From: an uncultured Bacteroidales bacterium
GTDB lineage: Bacteria; Bacteroidota; Bacteroidia; Bacteroidales; Bacteroidaceae
DNA length: 52,451 bases
Direction: 5' to 3'
Assembly (NCBI GenBank): GCA_902785075.1
Contig: CACZXN010000013.1
Location: forward strand, 1-52,451
The notes beneath the pieces were generated by a model. That model was not told the origin of the DNA and searched no databases. It saw only the letters and a list, made by a program, of their open reading frames with translations. A program made the translations under genes and the position numbers. Below are positions 26,805 through 34,395 of the stretch, one piece after another. Each line of letters begins with the position of its first letter. Position 1 is the first letter of the stretch.

Positions 26805-27377
26805 TTAATAGATGAGGAGGCCGGCAATGCCAGCAAGAATAATCATAATGATTGGGTGGATTCGGAAAAGGCGAGTGCCGAGGAATGCAAAGATAAAGAT
26901 GATGAGACTCGCAATAAATTGGAAGGGACTATCAGTCGGATTACCGAAGTTGTCTGCCGACATCAGCAGGATGGCTGCTGCAGCGATGAGCCCCACGATG
27001 GCTGGACGCAATAGTGAGAATATTCCTGTGACAGCCTGAGTTTTGCTATACTTCAAGAGTAGTTTGCTGATGGTTAGCATCAGCAGGAATGGAAGCCACA
27101 GCACACTGAGTGAAGCAACGATAGCACCAATGACACCCATCCACTCGGGATATCCATCGTTCATCACAGCTGTGTACCCCGTATAGGTGGCGCAGTTGAT
27201 ACCGATGGGACCAGGTGTGCTTTGACTGATGGCCACAATATCAGTAAATTCCGACGAAGTGAGCCACTCGTTTTTCTCAACTACCTCGTTGTGGATGAGC
27301 GACAACATGGCGTAACCTCCTCCAAAATTGAAGAGGCCTATCTTCGAGAACACTATGAATAGCTTGAGGAATATCAC
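26805..27377 (-). CDS. Chromate transporter family protein, second half
   Basis: A 190-residue CHR-domain membrane protein with FSKIGLFNFGGGYAMLSLIH at the N-terminus, SQSTPGPIGINCATYTGY, and four to six helices. Short-chain CHR proteins work as pairs; its partner is the gene upstream (27398-27952), 20 bp away. Substrate is called chromate or sulfate-like from the family only. It is the last gene of a five-gene minus-strand run. Confidence 0.85.
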   Translation of the reverse strand: MIFLKLFIVFSKIGLFNFGGGYAMLSLIHNEVVEKNEWLTSSEFTDIVAISQSTPGPIGINCATYTGYTAVMNDGYPEWMGVIGAIVASLSVLWLPFLLMLTISKLLLKYSKTQAVTGIFSLLRPAIVGLIAAAAILLMSADNFGNPTDSPFQFIASLIIFIFAFLGTRLFRIHPIIMIILAGIAGLLIY

Positions 27378-27397
27378 TTCGTTTACAATTTAACTAT

Positions 27398-27952
27398 TTA
27401 CGATTTGGTATGATCATTTGTCTTCACTTTCCCCCACACAAATCCAGCCAAGCCAGCCACAAGGATAATCCAGATGGGCGAAACGCCGAAGGCCGTGATG
27501 AGCAGGCAGGCAACAATAGGAATCCAAATGTTATAGATGGAGATTTTGGCAGTGCGAGCCATAGAGAAGCAGGGTGCAGCAATCAGTGCAACGACTGCAG
27601 GACGCACACCCATGAATATCTTTTCAATGTACACATTCTCTTTGAAAGCCTGAAAGAACATAGCGATGAGCAGGATGGCTATGATGGATGGCAGTGCAAC
27701 ACCGAGCGAACCGATTACACCACCAAGGACACCTCGTGCCTTGTTACCGATGTGGCTGGCCATGTTGATGGCAAACAATCCTGGCGTGCTCTGTGCCACG
27801 ATGAGGATGTCCATAAACTCCTCGCGGGTGAGCCAACCCTTGCGGTCCACAATCTCTTTCTCCATGATTGGCACCATCGCATAGCCACCTCCAAGGGTGA
27901 AGGCACCTATCTTTGCGAACGTGATGAACATACCCCACAAATCAGTTGTCAT
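27398..27952 (-). CDS. Chromate transporter family protein, first half
   Basis: A 184-residue CHR-domain protein from the ATG at 27952 (MTTDLWGMFITFAKIGAFTL), with GGGYAMVPIMEKEIVDRKGW and AQSTPGLFAINMASHIGNK. The start overlaps the stop of the acyltransferase gene by 4 bp. With the following gene it forms a two-subunit short-chain CHR transporter. Confidence 0.87.
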   Translation of the reverse strand: MTTDLWGMFITFAKIGAFTLGGGYAMVPIMEKEIVDRKGWLTREEFMDILIVAQSTPGLFAINMASHIGNKARGVLGGVIGSLGVALPSIIAILLIAMFFQAFKENVYIEKIFMGVRPAVVALIAAPCFSMARTAKISIYNIWIPIVACLLITAFGVSPIWIILVAGLAGFVWGKVKTNDHTKS

Positions 27953-28854
27953 TGCTGGCGCTCCTTCCATTCTTCTTTCGTTCTTGTCCAACGTTTATGT
28001 GTCCAAAGCCAAAGTTCTGGATGTTGGCGTATGTCGGCCTCCAACAGTTCCATGTATTTGTCCGTAATTTCGTAGTCGGGCATCTCCTGCGGATTGATTG
28101 TGATAGGAATGAGCTGACACTCATAGTAGCCGCGTCGGATGCATCGGACACTGCCGTAATAGACTAGCGAATTGAACTTCTTTGCTAATTCCTCCGTTCC
28201 AATGAATACTGCGGAGTCGTGGCCGAGGAACTGACAGAAGTGGTGGATGGCATCCCACCGCGGTTGTTGGTCGGCAATCATGCCACAGATGACAGGTTGC
28301 TTCTTGGCATTTAGCTGTAACAAGCGACGCACTGTCTTACGCATTGGTATGCATTCGCCACCGTAATGCTCGCGCAAATCCAAGAAGAGCTTGTCGAATA
28401 CATCATCGGTGAGTGGATGATACACCTGCGAACAATAAGCATCTGTCCAATATGCCAGCGATGCAATCCATTCCCAATCACCGAAATGGCCTAACATAAG
28501 AAACAGAATGGGCTGCTCGCTACTAAAGTTCGAAAATGCCTTGTCGCCATCTACAAACACCATGCGGCGCATCATTTCCTCTTTCGACATAGAGAATTGT
28601 TTGATCATTTCCACGACAAGATCGCAAAAATGATGATAAAAAGCATGTTCAATAGCTTTGATTTCCTTGATAGTCTTCTCTGGGAAACACTCCGTGAGTT
28701 GCTGACGTACCAGTTTGCGACGGTAAAACGCAAAAACAAAAGGGTAGGCCACATCAGATAAAACATAGAGCAATCTCATCGGTAGTAAAGAGATGAGATA
28801 GAAAGTCGTACGAATGAAACGATACAATATTCTTTGTTTCTTATTTAGCTCCAT
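27949..28854 (-). CDS. Lipid A biosynthesis acyltransferase (LpxL/HtrB family)
   Basis: A 301-residue membrane-anchored acyltransferase. A hydrophobic N-terminal segment (TTFYLISLLPMRLLYVL) is followed by the catalytic LMLGHFGDWEW (HxxxxE) near residue 125 and by a GMIADQQPRW block. It would add a secondary acyl chain to lipid A. It overlaps the GT9 gene by 14 bp and the first chromate gene by 4 bp. Confidence 0.88.
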   Translation of the reverse strand: MELNKKQRILYRFIRTTFYLISLLPMRLLYVLSDVAYPFVFAFYRRKLVRQQLTECFPEKTIKEIKAIEHAFYHHFCDLVVEMIKQFSMSKEEMMRRMVFVDGDKAFSNFSSEQPILFLMLGHFGDWEWIASLAYWTDAYCSQVYHPLTDDVFDKLFLDLREHYGGECIPMRKTVRRLLQLNAKKQPVICGMIADQQPRWDAIHHFCQFLGHDSAVFIGTEELAKKFNSLVYYGSVRCIRRGYYECQLIPITINPQEMPDYEITDKYMELLEADIRQHPELWLWTHKRWTRTKEEWKERQQ

Positions 28855-29839
28855 ATTTTCTTGCTAAGTCCACAATCATTTCTGGTGTTATCTCTCGCAT
28901 ACAAGGATAGTTGCCCTTCTTGCATGGCTTACTTCCATAAATCGAACACGGACGGCAATCCATCGGAATCTGTATAATAGATTCGTCAGGTTGGTTCCAT
29001 GCAGTGAAACCTGCTTTTGGATGAGTTGCTCCCCAAACTGATATCGTACGTGTTCCCATTAGCGCAGCCATATGCATATTGCTAGAATCCATCGATATCA
29101 TCATCTGAAGTCGGCTCATCAAGCACATTTCTTGTTTCAATCCACCACATTTACCTACTGTGGAGGTGACATTTGTTTTCTCCCATGCTTCCAGTAAAGA
29201 AGCCTCTTCGCGACCAGCTCCAAAAAGGAACACTTGATTGCCTCCGTCTGCTAACATATCCACAACTTTTTGCATTAAATCCAGTGGATATACCTTCCCT
29301 TGATGGGCCGCAAATGGTGCAATGCCAATAGCCGGTTGGTGTACTTCGAAAGGAATCTCAGCATCTGTCACAACAGGAGGCGCATAATTTATCTCCAACT
29401 CCATCCCAAGTTCCTTAAACACAGCTGCATACTTTTCCGTTACAGGCTTCAACGGTTCATGATTCAATCCATGACCAATCAAAGCCTTACGGTCAGCTCT
29501 TCCTTTACGAATGACGGCCACATTTGTGCCCATTATGCGAAACCTTGTCCGCAAGTATTTCGTCCGTAATACATCATGCAGATCAGCGACGAAATCGTAA
29601 TTCCCAGTTTTCAAATCCTGAAACAGTCGATTCAGCCCCGAGATACCATGATAATCATGTAGGTTTACTCCGATGACAGTCACGTTTGCAGGCATCCAAG
29701 AAAATAAATCGACCATTCTTTTTTGTGTGAGAATTGTGATTGATAAATTTGGATTACTATTGGCAAGCGACGTAATGACAGGAACAGTCATCGCTACGTC
29801 ACCCAATGCAGAAAACCTTATGATTAGTAATCTATTCAT
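28841..29839 (-). CDS. Glycosyltransferase family 9 (heptosyltransferase-like)
   Basis: A protein of about 332 residues from MNRLLIIRFSALGDVAMTVP; the longer start at 29848 is possible. GT9 signatures: LIIRFSALGDVAMTVP, IGIAPFAAHQGKVYPLDLM and SMDSSNMHMAALMGTRTISVWGAT (last block split here for length). A cysteine-rich tail (CRPCSIYGSKPCKKGNYPC) is typical of Bacteroidota members. It probably adds a sugar to the LPS inner core, matching the neighbouring lipid A acyltransferase. Confidence 0.88.
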   Translation of the reverse strand: MNRLLIIRFSALGDVAMTVPVITSLANSNPNLSITILTQKRMVDLFSWMPANVTVIGVNLHDYHGISGLNRLFQDLKTGNYDFVADLHDVLRTKYLRTRFRIMGTNVAVIRKGRADRKALIGHGLNHEPLKPVTEKYAAVFKELGMELEINYAPPVVTDAEIPFEVHQPAIGIAPFAAHQGKVYPLDLMQKVVDMLADGGNQVFLFGAGREEASLLEAWEKTNVTSTVGKCGGLKQEMCLMSRLQMMISMDSSNMHMAALMGTRTISVWGATHPKAGFTAWNQPDESIIQIPMDCRPCSIYGSKPCKKGNYPCMREITPEMIVDLARKYGAK

Positions 29840-29865
29840 CTCAAGCACAGAAAAGGGGAAGACGG

Positions 29866-30471
29866 TTATTTCTTACCGTAAAGAATAGGATTCGTACTCG
29901 GGTCGTTATACATCTTCATTTGCTTATACACCTTCATGTATTTCCTTCCGGCAGCAATGTCTCCAAGCAGTTGGTCGATAGCAAGTGAAAGGTCCTTCTG
30001 CTGCTCAAGCAATACATTGAGTTTCTGCTGGCAGAGTGACTTGTGAGCCTCTGTTGCATCATTACGATTCACCTGCTCTCGCATGTGGTATATCTTCAAT
30101 GCGAGGATGCTGAGACGGTCAATTGCCCAAGCAGGACTTTCTGTGTTGATAGTCGCGTCAGGTAAAACCTTCACGTTTCCATATAAAGACAGAAAGTAAG
30201 AATCAATCCTTTCTACCAAATCAGTACGGTCTTGATTGCTCTTGTCGATGCGACGTTTCAGGATGAGTGCATCAGACGGATTGATGTGAGGGTCGCGAAT
30301 GATGTCCTCCAAATGCCATTGAACGGTATCAATCCAGTTCTTGACATAGAGGTCATATTCGATTGTTCCTCTCTCGTATGGATTATGAATATCCTGATTG
30401 ACATCATCGACCAAGTGATAATCTTTAATTACTTGGTCAAATATAGGGGTACAAATCTGTGTAAATGTCAT
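29866..30471 (-). CDS. DUF4254 protein
   Basis: A protein of about 201 residues starting MTFTQICTPIFDQVIKDYH. It contains NPYERGTIEYDLYVKNWIDT and WHLEDIIRDP, followed by helical DALILKRRIDKSNQDRTDLVE; DUF4254 proteins are consistently next to LPS core genes in Bacteroidota, as here with GT9 26 bp downstream. Its biochemical role is not established. The frame is open to 30522 but the ATG at 30471 matches family length. Confidence 0.8.
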   Translation of the reverse strand: MTFTQICTPIFDQVIKDYHLVDDVNQDIHNPYERGTIEYDLYVKNWIDTVQWHLEDIIRDPHINPSDALILKRRIDKSNQDRTDLVERIDSYFLSLYGNVKVLPDATINTESPAWAIDRLSILALKIYHMREQVNRNDATEAHKSLCQQKLNVLLEQQKDLSLAIDQLLGDIAAGRKYMKVYKQMKMYNDPSTNPILYGKK

Positions 30472-30530
30472 AAAATGATATTTATTTGCTTTTTTTCTTG
30501 TTTCGCGCATTCTATAACGCAAAAAAGTAT

Positions 30531-30538
30531 TAACTTTG
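30531..30538 (+). promoter_or_regulatory. -7 element of the tRNA-Arg promoter
   Basis: TAACTTTG at 30531-30538, 13 bases before the mature tRNA 5' end. No clear TTTG at -33. Confidence 0.6.
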
Positions 30539-30551
30539 CAGTCTCAAAACT

Positions 30552-30623
30552 GCCTTCATAGTTCAATGGATAGAACAAATCTCTCCTAAAGATTAGATCC
30601 GAGTTCGATTCTCGGTGGAGGTA
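30552..30623 (+). tRNA. tRNA-Arg (anticodon CCT)
   Basis: A full cloverleaf of 72 nt: acceptor GCCTTCA/TGGAGGT, D stem GTTC/GAAC with loop AATGGATA, anticodon stem AATCT/AGATT with loop CTCCTAA (anticodon CCT), 4-nt variable loop, T stem CCGAG/CTCGG with loop TTCGATT, discriminator A. CCA is not encoded. The end lies 3 bases from the stop of the converging gene at 30627. Confidence 0.95.
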
Positions 30624-30626
30624 CGA

Positions 30627-31883
30627 TCAAATAAGTCTGACAATAGCCTTGTTTGTTATTCTCCATCCATCACCCTCACGCACAGCAGTTCCCAATTTCT
30701 CTGCCAGTATTTCAACTGGTGCGGCAACTGTGTTCAGAATCTTACATGCGGGTTTCACCGTTTCGTTCATTGAAACCAAAGCATTTGCTATTGCTTCTGG
30801 TGTATTCAGTATCTGGAATGTGGCGTTCTGGTCATCGCTGGTTTTCAACATATACAATGACTTTCCTACTTCGATGTCAGATGTTCCGTTCAGGAATACT
30901 CCGTCAACTGGTACTGGATAGAACATCACAGCTGAGAATTTCGGACGAGTAACTACGGGCTGCTCTTCCACAATTTCCTGTTGAGCAGGAGTCATTTCTG
31001 GGAACAGCGATTGTGCTTGAGAATCTTCCTTCTGCTCTGTAGCTACAGCTGCAGCCGTTGTAACTTGAGCTATAACTGGCTCTGCATGATGTTCCGTTTG
31101 AGCGACAGGAGTGCTAGAACGCTTTTCTTCTGCTCCTTCTTGTTTTAGGCTCTTCATGTTTTCAACTTCTATCTCAAGAGCTTTGATACGTTCCATCAAG
31201 CGAACACGTTCTGTCCGGTATTGCTCCATTGTCACAAGTTCTTCATTCTTCTGAGTACCCTTTCTCGAGCGAACGAACAAGAAGATACACGCTGTTAGAA
31301 TGGCATACAGACCCAAAGCAATTAGCACTGCCTCAAGGAACGATACTCCCTCTGATGTTGTTGTTGGTTCAGTTTTTGCTGTTCCATCGGTAGCGACTTC
31401 TTCCGAAGGTTGTTCTTCGTTTTGCTCCTCTACCGGCTGTATTTCTGTAGTAGGAGCTGCTGGGGTTTCCTCCACAATTTCATCGTCCACGTTTTCTTCT
31501 TCCTCTTCACTTTCATTTGTAACAGGACCCATTGATTTCATCTTGTCAAGGTCTGCCTGGAACTCTTTCTTGGCTCCTGCAGGAACATACGATTGAATAT
31601 CGCTTGACTCAGTAGCATTTAAAATATTCTTCACACGTCCTTGATCTGCAGTGTTTGATACCTTTTTGATGGCATCACTGATCAGTTTGTTTTTCTGGAA
31701 GTCGCTCAACGACTTGAAATCACATACATTAATACGGGCAATCTGTTGTCCTTCTGGTTTGTTGTAGAATGTTTGTTGTAATGTCCATTTCAAGGCACAA
31801 ATCTTTTTCTGCTCCAACGACTGTGCATTAATAGTAATTAATGCAATCATCCAACAACAAATAATCAATACGAATCTTTTCAT
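30627..31883 (-). CDS. Bacteroidales secreted/membrane protein of unknown function
   Basis: A 418-residue protein: signal peptide (ITINAQ near 20), an extracytoplasmic helical domain (about 22-115), an acidic low-complexity linker (about 120-175, rich in E and T), one membrane helix (about 183-203, AVLIALGLYAILTACIFLFV), a coiled coil (about 213-245), another low-complexity stretch and a C-terminal domain with FYPVPVDGVFLNGTSD and LYMLKTSDDQNATFQI. I do not recognise the family by name. The C-terminal domain would be cytosolic. It has its own promoter at 31944-31951. Confidence 0.7.
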   Translation of the reverse strand: MKRFVLIICCWMIALITINAQSLEQKKICALKWTLQQTFYNKPEGQQIARINVCDFKSLSDFQKNKLISDAIKKVSNTADQGRVKNILNATESSDIQSYVPAGAKKEFQADLDKMKSMGPVTNESEEEEENVDDEIVEETPAAPTTEIQPVEEQNEEQPSEEVATDGTAKTEPTTTSEGVSFLEAVLIALGLYAILTACIFLFVRSRKGTQKNEELVTMEQYRTERVRLMERIKALEIEVENMKSLKQEGAEEKRSSTPVAQTEHHAEPVIAQVTTAAAVATEQKEDSQAQSLFPEMTPAQQEIVEEQPVVTRPKFSAVMFYPVPVDGVFLNGTSDIEVGKSLYMLKTSDDQNATFQILNTPEAIANALVSMNETVKPACKILNTVAAPVEILAEKLGTAVREGDGWRITNKAIVRLI

Positions 31884-31943
31884 AACATTATATTTTATTT
31901 ATTCAATCTCGATAACTAATCAAAGAACATCCCAAATTGAATG

Positions 31944-31951
31944 CAAAGATA
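31944..31951 (-). promoter_or_regulatory. -7 element, gene 30627-31883
   Basis: Minus strand TATCTTTG, about 60 bases before the start codon. Confidence 0.55.
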
Positions 31952-32066
31952 CAAAAAAGAATGAAGAGTGAAGAATGAAGTGCAAAGAATATCTGTTAGC
32001 AGCCTAAAATAATACCTCATAATGTAGATTTTTTAATTTTCGGTTTTCTGTTTTCATAGTTTTTCT

Positions 32067-32074
32067 TACCTTTG
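32067..32074 (+). promoter_or_regulatory. -7 element, PH-like gene and dacB
   Basis: TACCTTTG at 32067-32074, 21 bases before the ATG at 32096. The position rules out the in-frame TTG at 32072 as the start. Confidence 0.6.
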
Positions 32075-32095
32075 CGGAACGATTTTAAAGAACTG

Positions 32096-32494
32096 ATGTT
32101 TCCGACTCATACATACCGCGCTAAATTACAAATAGGAAATTGGGTACTGATCATCCTGCTAACAGCTTTGACCATATATTTGATATGGAATGGGAATGGA
32201 CTGCTCATTGCAGCATCGCTTGTATTCCTGTTAGTCGTCATAGAGCGCTCTATTCATACAGAGTATAAACTGACTCAAAAAGATTTAACCATCTATAATG
32301 GTAAGTTGTCGAAGACGGTGGTGATTCCCGTCTGCGACATCAAACGCGTTGAACGTATCCGGAAACTTCGATTCGGCCATAAGGCGATGATTTCCTATTT
32401 GATTATTACCTATGGAGACGATAAAACAGTAAGCGTGATTCCACAACATGAAGAGGATTTTATTCAGCAAATTTTGAAAATCAGACAATCATGA
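32096..32494 (+). CDS. Small membrane protein with PH-like domain
   Basis: A 132-residue protein from MFPTHTYRAKLQIGNW with two adjacent membrane helices (about 15-50) and a cytosolic C-terminal domain (about 55-132: EYKLTQKDLTIYNGKLSKT, IPVCDIKRVERIR) of the bacterial PH-like (DUF304/bPH2) kind. Function unknown. Its stop overlaps the dacB start by 4 bp (ATGA), so the two are coupled. Confidence 0.7.
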   Translation: MFPTHTYRAKLQIGNWVLIILLTALTIYLIWNGNGLLIAASLVFLLVVIERSIHTEYKLTQKDLTIYNGKLSKTVVIPVCDIKRVERIRKLRFGHKAMISYLIITYGDDKTVSVIPQHEEDFIQQILKIRQS

Positions 32495-33774
32495 GAAGCA
32501 ATCTTAAACATACAGCAGCAAAAGTATTATCAAGTCTAATGTGCTTGGTATTTGTGTTCAGTGTACAAGTCGTCAGAGGTCAAGAGGTTGCTGACTCAAC
32601 GATTATTGACTCTGTCGCCCAGCCCGATTGGGGCGTACAAATAACAGAAAAGCTCACCCTTTTGGCAGAGGAAGCTGATAGAAGCTATTATAACACGGGT
32701 ATCAGTGTTTACGACCTTACAGGCGACTCGCTCGTCTTTGCTTATAACCAGCAAAAGATGATGCGTCCAGCTTCGACTCAAAAACTTCTGACAGCCATCA
32801 GTGCCCTTGATTTGCTTGGTGTGGCTCACCTGTATCGAACCGCCGTATATGCTGACGGAACGATTGCTTCGTCTGTGTTGAATGGCAACATATACATCAT
32901 CGGTGACTTTGACCCGAAACTTTCGACCGATCATCTGAAACAGATCGTCAGCGCGATAAAGGATTTGGGAATTAAACAGATAAATGGTCGCTTGTATGCC
33001 GACTTATCGATGAAAGATACGCTCTGTCTGGGTAACGGTTGGTGCTGGGACGACAAACAGCCCTACCTAACTCCGTTGAGTCTTGGGGGAGATGCTTATA
33101 AATGTACGGATTCCAAAATCAATCGATACAATCCCTCGCTCAACTTCCTTCAGGGTTTGAACTCACAGCTTCGAGCCGTCAACATTAGCGTTCAAGGATA
33201 TGGAATAGCTACCTATCGACCTTCTGCTAATAGCACCGTGGTTTGTACGATTACCCACACCTTAGAAGAAATCTTGCAACAGATGATGAAAGACAGCGAT
33301 AACTTGTTTGCTGAATCAATGTTCTTTCAGTTGGCTGCCGACAAGAAACGTGGTATCGGATGGAAAGACTGTGCAGAGATGGTGGAGAGCGTCATCACGA
33401 AAACGGGTGCACCTGTGACGTATGCAAAGGTAGCTGACGGAAGTGGATTGTCGCTGTATAATTATGTAACAGCCAGTTTGCATGTTGCGATGCTACGTTA
33501 TGCATATCATCACGAAGAGATTTTCAATCCGCTTTATCATTCTCTCCCGATTGCAGGAGTTGACGGAACGTTGGAAAAACGAATGACTGTGGGGGCTGCC
33601 TACAGGAATGTACACGCTAAGACGGGAACGGTTACTGGTGTGAGTGCGTTAACAGGTTATGTCACAGCATCAAACGGTCACCTTCTGGCTTTTTCTATTA
33701 TCAATAATGGATTGAGGACTGCTGCTGAAGGGCGTGAATACCAAGACCGGATTTGCGAAGTGTTAGCCCAGTGA
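32491..33774 (+). CDS. dacB: D-alanyl-D-alanine carboxypeptidase/endopeptidase (PBP4, S13)
   Basis: A 427-residue periplasmic penicillin-binding protein with signal peptide to about residue 30 (VVRGQ). Active-site motifs: SxxK as STQK within [17 protein letters not shown] (about 93), SxN as [10 protein letters not shown] (about 268), and KTG as [16 protein letters not shown] (about 372). It trims peptidoglycan peptides. Its 3' end overlaps the converging tdk gene by 12 bp. Confidence 0.93.
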   Translation: MRSNLKHTAAKVLSSLMCLVFVFSVQVVRGQEVADSTIIDSVAQPDWGVQITEKLTLLAEEADRSYYNTGISVYDLTGDSLVFAYNQQKMMRPASTQKLLTAISALDLLGVAHLYRTAVYADGTIASSVLNGNIYIIGDFDPKLSTDHLKQIVSAIKDLGIKQINGRLYADLSMKDTLCLGNGWCWDDKQPYLTPLSLGGDAYKCTDSKINRYNPSLNFLQGLNSQLRAVNISVQGYGIATYRPSANSTVVCTITHTLEEILQQMMKDSDNLFAESMFFQLAADKKRGIGWKDCAEMVESVITKTGAPVTYAKVADGSGLSLYNYVTASLHVAMLRYAYHHEEIFNPLYHSLPIAGVDGTLEKRMTVGAAYRNVHAKTGTVTGVSALTGYVTASNGHLLAFSIINNGLRTAAEGREYQDRICEVLAQ

Positions 33775-34356
33775 TGTTTCTTGCTCCTTAAGAGCTTTCT
33801 GGTAACATACCCTGCACAACGGCTCGTATTCGTTTACTTCTCCCAACAACACTCGTTTTTCTTCTTGTACTTTGCGATGAGAGACGTATGCTTGTGCACC
33901 ACATCTTACACAGATGGCATGCACCTTCATCACATCGTCAGCGATAGCGCAGAGTGCAGGCATCGGACCGAATGGTATTCCGCGGAAGTCCATATCCAAA
34001 CCGGCCACAATCACTCTGACACCTTTCTCCGCAAGCTCGTTGCAGACATCTACCAGATGATCATCGAAGAACTGTGCCTCATCAATGCCAATCACATCAC
34101 ACTCGTTCCCAAGTAGCAAGATGCTTGAAGAATTGTCAACAGGGGTAGAGTGGATGGCAACCCCTTCGTGGGTCACCACGTCATCATCCGAGTAGCGTGT
34201 ATCGATTGCTGGCTTGAATATTTCAACTTTCTGTTGGGCGAACTGAGCGCGTTTCATTCTTCGAATCAGTTCTTCTGTCTTACCTGAAAACATAGAACCG
34301 CATACGACTTCAATGCGTCCTCTACGTATCAACTCTCCGTTGTTATAGTCTATCAT
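33763..34356 (-). CDS. tdk: Thymidine kinase (type II)
   Basis: A 197-residue kinase phosphorylating thymidine. P-loop [15 protein letters not shown] (about 21), Walker B-like [11 protein letters not shown], lasso region, and zinc-binding cysteines [10 protein letters not shown] and CRVCYQKAL. Length is normal. It lies 39 bp after the MG2-type gene in the same direction and may share its transcript. Confidence 0.95.
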   Translation of the reverse strand: MIDYNNGELIRRGRIEVVCGSMFSGKTEELIRRMKRAQFAQQKVEIFKPAIDTRYSDDDVVTHEGVAIHSTPVDNSSSILLLGNECDVIGIDEAQFFDDHLVDVCNELAEKGVRVIVAGLDMDFRGIPFGPMPALCAIADDVMKVHAICVRCGAQAYVSHRKVQEEKRVLLGEVNEYEPLCRVCYQKALKEQETSLG

Positions 34357-34395
34357 GATGGTTCTGATTATTGCTTGTGGGTTCAGTTGTTTGGT

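Noticed and set aside
27410-28075. Plus-strand ORF of 221 residues opposite the chromate transporter and acyltransferase
   Set aside because: Shadow of two well-supported genes; hydrophilic and His/Asp-rich as expected for antisense of membrane helices.
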